A DNA stretch of 64,000 bases from JAKAGZ01 sp964412105 (GTDB taxonomy: Bacteria; Bacteroidota; Ignavibacteria; Ignavibacteriales; Ignavibacteriaceae). Location of the stretch: positions 1-64,000 of the forward strand of contig CAYPNM010000004.1 in the NCBI GenBank assembly GCA_964412105.1, read 5' to 3'. Made by a program: the position numbers and the translations under genes. The notes beneath the pieces were generated by a model. That model did no database searches. It saw nothing but the letters and a program-made list of their open reading frames with translations, and was not told where the DNA came from. Of the stretch, positions 1 to 7,043 are shown in pieces (position 1 is the stretch's first letter; every line of letters starts with the position of its first letter).

Positions 1-2069
1 GCAATTATTTTCTTTTCGTATTGCCCCATCAGATATGCCGGATCAACCATCATTTTTAATCCGCCGGTTTTGTAATAATATTCCGCTGCCCGCTCGTAGC
101 TGGCAGAGGTTTCTATACCAATAATATTCAGGTTGAAGTTAAATACCGGATAAAATGATACAATATCACTATTGAAAAATCCCTCCTGCATTGTCAGGCG
201 TATCCATTTGAATTCTTTGTTGACTGAAATATCCTTTCCATTATTCCATTCATAATCAGTTTCAATTTTATTGCCTACGGGAGTTTTGGGAAAAATAAAG
301 TAGGCAATTTCGTCGGATTCTCTTATTCCCTTTACTGCATATTTTTCATTTAAGGTCGGAGAATGGCCCGCAAAATTCATTGGATCAAGCACAATAAAAC
401 AACCGCCGCCCCAGTCATTGTTTATGCCGGTTAACAGTATTTCTTTGGTTGAATCTCCGTTAATGTCCGCAAAGTGTATATCCAAAAGGTTACCTGAGTT
501 GACGTAGCATTGTCTTTCTCTGCCGGTTTCAGCATCCAGTTGCAACACTATAGACGGATAAAAAGGATTTATTGCAATCGCATAAACTTCATCTTTTCCA
601 TTTCCATCACAATCTTCCAATTTTATTTTTCGTAAAATATACGATGCATCAACAGGACTATCAGGATAATCAATTCTTTTCTTCACCGGCTTATTCCATA
701 ACGTGTCACCCTTGATTGTAACCGCGATTAAATGGTCGATCCCATTCTTTCCTGTATCCTTGAAGACTACGTCTTTCTTCCCTCTATTATTAAGATCGCC
801 AAAGGAAACTTCATCATAAATATTATCACGATTGTAGGAGCTTCTGTCATTCAAATGTATCTGCAGCAATTTTTCTTTATACTTATTTAAAATGCTTAAA
901 GAATTACCGGTTAATTTAGCACTCACAGGATCCGGGTTAGTTCTGCTGTACAGAATTTCAAATAATGCAGCAATGAACAAGAATATTAAAACAACGCCGA
1001 TAGTTTTTTTCTGCCGCCGGATAAATCTGCCTCCTCTGACAATGATATTTACTTTTTTAATGGATATTAAACGGCGATCGCAAAAGAGATCCTTTATATT
1101 GCTTACGGCTACAATATTCAGGTCGGGAATACCCGGATTGTTCTCTTTCAGCTCCTTCAAATATTCCTTTGCGATGGTTTCCTGGCTTTTAGGAAGAATG
1201 AAATATTTGAGGTTACTAAAAAAGCAAGCCTCTATCTTCAGCTTTAATCCTTCCTCATCGACAGATAAAACCTCCCCCTTACTATTACATAAACCTGTAA
1301 AACAAGCCTGAGGATTTGCATAATATTTTCTCCCGGGATCAATCTGTTTTAGTATTTCGAGAGTCAGCATTAAAGTTATAGCAAGGTGCGCTGATTTACC
1401 GGTCAGGCTGAATTTGCCGTTAGTCCAAATGCCTATCTGCAGCTTCCGGTTAACAGTCAGGCCTGTTAAGTCACTAATTATGTTTTTGGCTGTTTCTATA
1501 TCACCCTTAAGATAGATTTGTGAATCGTGATCAATGATCTGGCCGAAACTTATTTCATCAGGAGCATCACCTGATGTCAGGACTAAATTGCAATGCAGCT
1601 TTTTGACCGAGGCAAAGGAGGGAGTTTCATTACTAAGGAGAGAATCATCTTCGACTAAAGGGACCGAAATTCCGGTATTGTCCGAATCCCCATTTTTATA
1701 ATTTTCTTTCAGATCCCTTTGGGCAGTATCATTTTTTATTCTTTTTATCTCAGAAGAAAATTTGTCTATTAAATTATCTATTCCCTGCCTTGAGCTTTTA
1801 TTTGAATCAGCCATGAAGGATTGCAGATCTTTCACCAGGTCCTTAAGAAAAGCAATATTGGTTCCTGTAAAATCAGCACATTCTGCACTTTTTGTCATTA
1901 TATTTATTAATTCAAGGAGATAGGCATTCAAATAATTCGGGGGGTAATTTGTTGTGAGGTAATTAAGGAATTCCTGACATTTTTTGATTTTTAACCTTTC
2001 TGAGGATAGTAGGAGTAAATTCCTCTTAAATTCCTGGAATTGGTCCTCACATTCGACAGGATACTTCAT
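1..2069 (-). CDS. Lon-type (S16) protease domain + TM helix + FG-GAP/VCBS-like repeats, truncated by the left window edge
   Basis: The frame opens with ATG at 2069 and stays open to base 1, giving 689 codons without a stop, so the C-terminus lies outside the window. Residues about 155-345 resemble the Lon proteolytic domain. A 'TGKSAHLA' motif places Ser226 where Lon has GPSAG, and 'GEVLSVDEEGLKLK' places Lys276 where Lon has GLKEK, so a Ser-Lys dyad seems present. No AAA+ module is visible upstream; residues 1-150 are helical and charged. A hydrophobic helix follows at about 356-375. The remainder carries Asp/Asn-rich loops of FG-GAP/VCBS type at about 425 ('DLNNRGKKD'), 486 ('DCDGNGKDE') and 535 ('DINGDSTKE'), probably outside the membrane. 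Its ATG overlaps the upstream stop as TGATG, so translation is likely coupled to the zinc-motif gene. The inferred role is a membrane protease or sensor in one pathway with its two neighbours. The Lon-fold call is fairly firm; activity is untested. Confidence 0.72.
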   Translation of the reverse strand, partial: MKYPVECEDQFQEFKRNLLLLSSERLKIKKCQEFLNYLTTNYPPNYLNAYLLELINIMTKSAECADFTGTNIAFLKDLVKDLQSFMADSNKSSRQGIDNLIDKFSSEIKRIKNDTAQRDLKENYKNGDSDNTGISVPLVEDDSLLSNETPSFASVKKLHCNLVLTSGDAPDEISFGQIIDHDSQIYLKGDIETAKNIISDLTGLTVNRKLQIGIWTNGKFSLTGKSAHLAITLMLTLEILKQIDPGRKYYANPQACFTGLCNSKGEVLSVDEEGLKLKIEACFFSNLKYFILPKSQETIAKEYLKELKENNPGIPDLNIVAVSNIKDLFCDRRLISIKKVNIIVRGGRFIRRQKKTIGVVLIFLFIAALFEILYSRTNPDPVSAKLTGNSLSILNKYKEKLLQIHLNDRSSYNRDNIYDEVSFGDLNNRGKKDVVFKDTGKNGIDHLIAVTIKGDTLWNKPVKKRIDYPDSPVDASYILRKIKLEDCDGNGKDEVYAIAINPFYPSIVLQLDAETGRERQCYVNSGNLLDIHFADINGDSTKEILLTGINNDWGGGCFIVLDPMNFAGHSPTLNEKYAVKGIRESDEIAYFIFPKTPVGNKIETDYEWNNGKDISVNKEFKWIRLTMQEGFFNSDIVSFYPVFNFNLNIIGIETSASYERAAEYYYKTGGLKMMVDPAYLMGQYEKKII

Positions 2070-2908
2070 CAAAACTCAGCTTTATTCAGTTTTCTGACCT
2101 CTACAATATTTTGTCCTTCACAAAGCTTAATTACAAAATTCTTGCTTATCCCTTCATTCAGGAAATAATTACCATCGTTAAGCAGAATAAATATTTTCTC
2201 CTTTTCAGGTGGTAAGGAAAAAGAGAAATTAAAAATCATTTCTTTGACTCTTCTGAACGAAATCTCTTTATCTATAGTGACAAGCTCATTTATTTCCAGT
2301 TTGCTGCTGTCAAATACAAATGTTTTATCGGTGATATATAACTGAAAATATAATTTCCCCCAATCTGCATTCATAATTTCTTTGATTGAAGCGAAGCCGT
2401 CCCTGTTCAAAGGGATGCACTTCCTTTCCCCCTGTGATGTATCATAGGCTATAATGGCTCTATTCTGAATAAGGTTATCTCCGCTTAAAAGATAGAAATT
2501 AGTTTCCTTCATTTCGGGCCGCTCTTCAACCCTCAGAACCAATCTACCTTCCGCTGAAGAAAATGAATGGACAATGACTTCATTTTCATTCTGCATAACC
2601 TCACTTTTAGCCGCAAGCACTATCCTCCCTGGTGCTGCATTATAATTTATTGATTCCCCTTCAGGCATTGGATTTAATATTAAGGCTGGTGTCTCTTTTT
2701 GGCTTTGTTTTATAATTGCTTCTATTTCAGAGACCGGCTCCTTAAATTGGCTGCTTTCGCAATATTCGTAAAATAATTCCAATTCCTGTAAACGGTTTCT
2801 GCAGTATTCACAATTTTCTAAATGGATGACTAATAAATCACTGATTTTGACACCATTTACGACCAGGTCCAATTCCTCTTCTGTAAGATGTTTATCCTTT
2901 TCTAACAT
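2069..2908 (-). CDS. Soluble protein with zinc anti-sigma-type motif (zf-HC2-like), middle gene of the sigma-like/Lon-like cluster
   Basis: The protein has 279 residues. Near the N-terminus H29-x3-C33-x2-C36 ('HLENCEYC') matches the Hx3Cx2C signature of zinc-binding anti-sigma (ZAS/zf-HC2) domains, inside a helical stretch of the expected length. No transmembrane segment is visible, so unlike many anti-sigma factors it looks cytoplasmic. The remaining 200 residues appear beta-rich and are not recognised. It lies 53 bp downstream of the sigma-like gene, and its TGA overlaps the ATG of the Lon-like gene. The position and motif suggest that it restrains the upstream protein and may be a substrate or partner of the downstream protease. 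The motif is seen directly; the function is inferred. Confidence 0.6.
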   Translation of the reverse strand: MLEKDKHLTEEELDLVVNGVKISDLLVIHLENCEYCRNRLQELELFYEYCESSQFKEPVSEIEAIIKQSQKETPALILNPMPEGESINYNAAPGRIVLAAKSEVMQNENEVIVHSFSSAEGRLVLRVEERPEMKETNFYLLSGDNLIQNRAIIAYDTSQGERKCIPLNRDGFASIKEIMNADWGKLYFQLYITDKTFVFDSSKLEINELVTIDKEISFRRVKEMIFNFSFSLPPEKEKIFILLNDGNYFLNEGISKNFVIKLCEGQNIVEVRKLNKAEF

Positions 2909-2961
2909 TTTATCTCATTATATAATTATTAATCATTACATTTCTTATCCGCTGAAGAATA

Positions 2962-3993
2962 TCACAGCTCTTTTTTTATTGATTCTTTCAGCTCAGCCTT
3001 TGCTATCTTTGCAAGGTATTCAATCTTGGTCTTATATCTTTCCGTATACGATTCTTGTGTTAAGTCCCTTATTTGAGATTTGCTCAATTTGTAATATGAA
3101 ATCTCATCTTTATTGCCAGGAATAAATTCCTGTCTTAAAATGTCGCTCATTAATGTTCTGTAAACCTTTATATCCTCTCTGGTGATCTTTCCCTTTATAT
3201 AATATTTTGTGATAATCTGCTTTTCCAATTTGCCGACAACATCGCCTATTAATCTCATTAAATCATCCTCCCAGAAGGGATATTCAATTTCATTTTTGGG
3301 AGGTTCTGTATCTTCTGAATATAGTGACCGCAAAAGCATAGCAGCGCCAATCAGAGGAAATGAACCGGAATATTCTTCCTGTATGCTTAGAACATCATGC
3401 AAGCACGTTAAAAAGTCATTTGTTGTAAATCCGGGTTTTAGTTTTCTCATAATTTCAATTCTCAGAACATCGACAGGAGGGAAATTTTTATTATTCGTAT
3501 CCTTAGATAATTTGGTAACCAGTAATGACTCACCATTTCGTTTGTTTAAGAAAACATCGCTGTTCTTGCCTACGGCAATTTTTATATTACGTATAAATTT
3601 TGCCAATGATGAATCGAATATACCATAGAGTTTAAAGAGGCTTCTATCCACACTGTTAAATACAATGCCTCTTAGTCTGGAAATTAATTTTACTCTATCA
3701 CAAGGCTCTGTATTTATTACATCGGAAAATTTATGCTGAAATTCAGTTAATACTCCTTCTTCATCTCTTCTGAATAATTCCGCGATACAATCGATAGCCA
3801 GGTCATTCAAGGGAATTCCAAAAAAAGCCAGATTTAATTTCCTATTATATATTTTAACGCTCAGGTATGAAATGCTTATCGTGTAAGAAATATTTACGAG
3901 TTCCCCAACTGATTTAGCTGAGGGACATTCCCTGGTAGCCTCAATCAGAATTTTTCTTAGTTCTTTATTTGATAACTTAAGATTGGCGATCAT
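2962..3993 (-). CDS. Unrecognised protein, possible divergent sigma-70-like factor
   Basis: The protein has 343 residues, is rich in charged residues and has no signal peptide or membrane helix. I do not recognise the family with certainty. Residues about 65-120 (around 'LAIDCIAELFRRD' and 'LRGIVFNSVDRSLFKLYG') are faintly like sigma region 2, and the C-terminus ('LSKSQIRDLTQESYTERYK') could form a helix-turn-helix like region 4. The long middle section does not fit an ordinary ECF sigma factor. The stronger argument is context: the next gene downstream carries an anti-sigma-type zinc motif. The start is ATG at 3993; the only purine-rich site (GAGGGG) lies somewhat far upstream. It is the first gene of the cluster and faces a gene-free repeat region. 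It could instead be an unrelated regulator. Confidence 0.4.
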   Translation of the reverse strand: MIANLKLSNKELRKILIEATRECPSAKSVGELVNISYTISISYLSVKIYNRKLNLAFFGIPLNDLAIDCIAELFRRDEEGVLTEFQHKFSDVINTEPCDRVKLISRLRGIVFNSVDRSLFKLYGIFDSSLAKFIRNIKIAVGKNSDVFLNKRNGESLLVTKLSKDTNNKNFPPVDVLRIEIMRKLKPGFTTNDFLTCLHDVLSIQEEYSGSFPLIGAAMLLRSLYSEDTEPPKNEIEYPFWEDDLMRLIGDVVGKLEKQIITKYYIKGKITREDIKVYRTLMSDILRQEFIPGNKDEISYYKLSKSQIRDLTQESYTERYKTKIEYLAKIAKAELKESIKKEL

Positions 3994-4413
3994 TACAACA
4001 TTTTTTGAAGATACTATATCCCCTCGTGTACTCCCCTTTATCTTGGAAAGAGAATTAAAGAATTTTTTAAAGATAATAAATGAATCATTTTATGACAAGG
4101 ATAATTTGGCAAAGAACGAATTTTTTTTGCTATTGGTCTGTGGATTATTTTTTTACCACAGAGTAGACACAGGGGTAACAGAGAAACATTAGAGGGATAA
4201 GAACATCATAAACCTGCCTGACGGTAGGCGGGTCAATTTCCTACAAAAACTGGAGCGGGATATCGAGATAACCATCCGACGATAATAAAGAGCGAATGGT
4301 GTCCTCGATCTGCCTGCATTTCCCCGCATAAATGCGGGACAAGCTAGCTATACTGGCGGAATCATTCAGCCACCGCGATGTGCCTATAATTTATTAAGAA
4401 GTTAATAAGTATT

Positions 4414-4476
4414 ACGGTGTCCGAGTGCCCCGACAAATTACTTTTGTAATTTGTCGGGGTGTATCGAGGACACCGT
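4414..4476. repeat. Large nested inverted repeat (hairpin)
   Basis: The outer arms acggtgtcc (4414-4422) and ggacaccgt (4468-4476) are perfect complements. Inside them ccccgacaaattac (4428-4441) pairs perfectly with gtaatttgtcgggg (4446-4459) around a tttt loop. There is no T-tract at either end, so it looks like a dispersed palindromic element, not a simple terminator. A degraded relative can be followed at about 4786-4830 ('gagtgcccagacaaa' ... 'gtcggggtgta'). Confidence 0.85.
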
Positions 4477-4550
4477 TACACATGGCTCATTTACTTTAAT
4501 AAACAATATTAGGGAAAATTAAAAACTCCTACGTCGGTCATTTCGATACA

Positions 4551-4581
4551 ATCCTGATCCCGACTAAAGTCGGGACAGGAT
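4551..4581. repeat. Imperfect hairpin in the repeat region
   Basis: The arm atcctg-a-tcccgac pairs with gtcggga-caggat around a taaa loop, with one bulged base. It directly precedes the 55-bp repeat that borders the assembly gap. Confidence 0.75.
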
Positions 4582-4584
4582 CAC

Positions 4585-4639
4585 TCAATGACCGCGATAC
4601 CCAAGAATAATTTATGGGGTTTCGCGGTGGCTGAGTGCC
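4585..4639 (+). repeat. 55-bp direct repeat, copy 1 (left border of N gap)
   Basis: The 55 bases are identical to those at 4740-4794. The unit is itself an imperfect palindrome: tgaccgcgatacc near its start faces ggggtttcgcggtgg near its end, a REP-like shape. Confidence 0.9.
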
Positions 4640-4739
4640 NNNNNNNNNNNNNNNNNNNNNNNNNNNNNNNNNNNNNNNNNNNNNNNNNNNNNNNNNNNNN
4701 NNNNNNNNNNNNNNNNNNNNNNNNNNNNNNNNNNNNNNN
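4640..4739. other. Assembly gap (100 Ns)
   Basis: Exactly 100 Ns, the conventional filler for a scaffold gap of unknown size. The gap sits between two identical 55-bp repeats, which is the likely reason why assembly failed. The true length and content are unknown; more repeat copies or a whole element could be missing. Confidence 0.98.
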
Positions 4740-4794
4740 TCAATGACCGCGATACCCAAGAATAATTTATGGGGTTTCGCGGTGGCTGAGTGCC
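4740..4794 (+). repeat. 55-bp direct repeat, copy 2 (right border of N gap)
   Basis: Identical to 4585-4639. It continues into cagacaaagttctaatgatc and gtcggggtgta, a decayed version of the hairpin at 4414-4476, so the repeat unit probably extends beyond the identical 55 bases. Confidence 0.9.
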
Positions 4795-4972
4795 CAGACA
4801 AAGTTCTAATGATCTTAGTCGGGGTGTACCTGTCTGCCGGAATGTAATGCAGGCAGATCGAAGCCACCATTCGATGATCGCATATATTGAACGGATATCT
4901 TAATATCCTGCTTTCAGCAGGGTTCGATATGACAAAACGTACTGTCTTTTCGATCTCAAGGGGTCCATAAAT

Positions 4973-6379
4973 TTATGCCTGTCCATATTGTCTCCCTTTT
5001 ATACTTAGAATGCCGTAAATGTGAATAATGATTGACACAAATAATCCAACTAACATCGGCTCTATTTCATTAATTACAGCTATATTCAAGAAATTATCCC
5101 TTATAATATACCAGGCAAGGCTGCTTAATACTGCGAATACCATTTCAACGAGCACTATCTTATTATCAATTTTTATTTTTGTATAGTATGCGCTGATCAC
5201 CGGTATGATCATTCCGGGAATACAAATTGACCCGATTGTATACCAGATCTGAATCACCGATGGAATTATATATGCCAACAGAGCGGCAATAATTCCGGAA
5301 GCAATTAATCCATATACGGTATATTCCTTCAGTTTAGTTTCACTTGAATGTTTACTTATACGAAAAATAAAATCCCTTCCGATTGTGGTTCCGCTTAAAA
5401 ATAGAAAGCTGTTGAGCGTAGATATTATCGTGGCAAAAAGACCCGCATAAAAGATCCCCTTAAAACCGGGAGATAATATTCGTTCCGCTAAAAGCGGGAA
5501 TGACAAAACGGGCTGATCCATATTTGGAATTAAAGCGCGGGAATATAATCCTGTCGAAGTCGTAAGAAAATCAAACAATGCCCAGAAACAAATCGAAATA
5601 AGTATTCCTTTTTTTGCTATCTCACCTGTTTTAGCAGCGTAGCTTCTTTGATGGAATCCCGGATCTGCGAACGTCCATAAAGCAATTAAAAACCATACGA
5701 TCAAAAATGTAGGCGATGCCCCGCCTGTAAGTGTAAGATGCTTTGCCGGAAGAGCATGTTCCAGATAATGTATACCGCCGAGCTTTATGTAGCAGAAAAT
5801 CAGTATTACTATGAAAGCAAGGAACATTATAAAGAACTGGAAGGAATCTGTATAAACACTGCTCCTGAATCCACCTTTGAACAAATATGAAAGGGAAAGA
5901 ACTAGACTGATTATTAAACTGTAAATAATATTTATATTAAAAATGAGCGAGATCAGGCTCGCAGTCATCAGCAAATATGGTGCGGGAGATACAAGTATAA
6001 AAACGAGTACTGCCGAAACAAGTCCGGTTTTTTTCCCGTAAGTATCTGATAATTTATCAGGTATGGTAAAGAGAGAAGCAGTGTGAATTTTCTCTGCAAA
6101 AAATATAGCAAATAAAAAAGCGAAGAAGTAATATGGAAATCCCTGAGTAAACCAACTCGCTATGCCGTACCTGTAGGTAAATTCCCCTACTCCTAAAATT
6201 CCCCCGTACCATGCGGATACCGTGGTGAGTACAAATAACAGCAGCCCGACTTTTCTGCCTGAAAGCAGATAATCATCTGCCTCGTTCTTAGTACGCTGAC
6301 CCGAATAGAACCCAATACCTACAAGGACAATTGAGAAAATGATTATTACGGCAATATCTAAGAAACTAAAAGAGACCAT
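4973..6379 (-). CDS. Sodium:solute symporter (SSS family), probable thiamine or thiamine-precursor transporter
   Basis: The protein has 468 residues and about 12-13 hydrophobic helices, the layout of the sodium/solute symporter family. It carries the family-like N-terminal region 'GQRTKNEADDYLLSGRKVG' and a 'GGFRSSVYTDSFQFFIMF' segment. It is the last gene of the TPP-riboswitch operon and overlaps the thiamine pyrophosphokinase gene by 14 bp. SSS-family members under THI-element control have been predicted as thiamine transporters (ThiV type), and the operon order supports the same role here: inner-membrane import of thiamine delivered by the TonB receptor, before phosphorylation. The family call is firm; the substrate is inferred from context only. 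Confidence 0.82.
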   Translation of the reverse strand: MVSFSFLDIAVIIIFSIVLVGIGFYSGQRTKNEADDYLLSGRKVGLLLFVLTTVSAWYGGILGVGEFTYRYGIASWFTQGFPYYFFAFLFAIFFAEKIHTASLFTIPDKLSDTYGKKTGLVSAVLVFILVSPAPYLLMTASLISLIFNINIIYSLIISLVLSLSYLFKGGFRSSVYTDSFQFFIMFLAFIVILIFCYIKLGGIHYLEHALPAKHLTLTGGASPTFLIVWFLIALWTFADPGFHQRSYAAKTGEIAKKGILISICFWALFDFLTTSTGLYSRALIPNMDQPVLSFPLLAERILSPGFKGIFYAGLFATIISTLNSFLFLSGTTIGRDFIFRISKHSSETKLKEYTVYGLIASGIIAALLAYIIPSVIQIWYTIGSICIPGMIIPVISAYYTKIKIDNKIVLVEMVFAVLSSLAWYIIRDNFLNIAVINEIEPMLVGLFVSIIIHIYGILSIKGRQYGQA

Positions 6380-7019
6380 TTCTCTTTAGCGTGTTAAAAT
6401 CCCTTATTACAAAAATGATTCCTCCGGAAATTTTCAGATCGATCTTATCCGACAATGCAACATTGCTCGTGCTTTCTTTTTTCCCAAATGGCAGTGCAGT
6501 TTTATTGAGAGGATATTTTAATCCTTTAGACGTGATTTTTGTTTTTTCATTGAAGCCATAAAGAGAAATAACTTCATTTGGTTTGGTGTTAAGGCTTACC
6601 TTCCCTGTATAAGCTTTTAATAGTGATTTATCCGCAATTATTTCTATCTCTATTTTGTGAAAAAATTTCAGCACTATACCGAGATTACAAAATGTATGAT
6701 CCAGCCTGTCACCCATAACACCTGTCATTACTGCTATGCTAATTCCCTTTTTAATCGCAAGTTTCAGACACTTTTCGATGTCAGTGTCATTTTGCCTGCT
6801 TATCTTTACAATTTTTGATTTATTCGCATAATACTTCAAAGTCTCCCGGGATATTGAATCGAAATCGCCGATAATATAATCAGGTACAATCCCAAGCTTC
6901 TTAGCTGAATCAGCTCCGCCATCAGCACAAATTATTGTTGAGTAATTCCGGCTTTGCAAATACCGGATTAAATTTTTGCCGGGAGGTTTTCCGTTACCTA
7001 TGATAATACACTTCTTCAT
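6366..7019 (-). CDS. thiN: Thiamine pyrophosphokinase
   Basis: The protein has 217 residues, the usual size. It transfers pyrophosphate from ATP to thiamine to make TPP. Visible family motifs are 'ICADGGADSAKKLGIVPDYIIGD' split as the ADGGA turn (about 31-35) and the PDYIIGDFDS acidic stretch (about 46-55), then 'RQNDTDIEKCL' (about 75-85) and 'TGVMGDRLDHTFCN' (about 99-112), matching the TPK catalytic region. The C-terminal part is beta-rich, as in the TPK thiamine-binding domain. It lies 24 bp after the TonB receptor and overlaps the symporter, so it is under the riboswitch. Because it acts on imported thiamine, it closes a salvage route in the operon. Confidence 0.93.
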   Translation of the reverse strand: MKKCIIIGNGKPPGKNLIRYLQSRNYSTIICADGGADSAKKLGIVPDYIIGDFDSISRETLKYYANKSKIVKISRQNDTDIEKCLKLAIKKGISIAVMTGVMGDRLDHTFCNLGIVLKFFHKIEIEIIADKSLLKAYTGKVSLNTKPNEVISLYGFNEKTKITSKGLKYPLNKTALPFGKKESTSNVALSDKIDLKISGGIIFVIRDFNTLKRNGLF

Positions 7020-7043
7020 TTAGAGATATTCAATTATTCCAGA

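Larger units (their letters stand above)
3994..4972. repeat. Gene-free, palindrome-rich repeat region with assembly gap
   Basis: About 980 bases without a credible gene. It holds several G+C-rich palindromes unlike the A+T-rich surroundings: the nested hairpin at 4414-4476, a short palindrome at 4322-4339 (cccgcat/atgcggg), a hairpin at 4551-4581, and at least three versions of a 'tcgcggtggctga' element (inverted near 4355-4370, direct near 4623-4637 and 4776-4790). The pieces resemble REP/REPIN-like or miniature mobile palindromes. Short open frames here are chance or pass through the Ns. The region separates the end of the thiamine operon from the sigma-like cluster and presumably contains the promoter of the latter. 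Confidence 0.75.

Noticed and set aside
892..1311. Plus-strand ORF of 139 codons
   Set aside because: It lies antisense within the continuous minus-strand frame of the Lon-like gene and shows no domain or signal; an antisense shadow.
3983..4192. Plus-strand ORF of 69 codons in the repeat region
   Set aside because: No ribosome site, no recognisable protein, and it overlaps the start of the sigma-like gene.
4585..4794. CRISPR array
   Set aside because: Only two identical 55-bp copies separated by an assembly gap, no regular spacers and no cas genes nearby.
4538..4870. ORFs on both strands running through the Ns
   Set aside because: The open frame depends on 100 unknown bases and the flanks are palindromic repeats.
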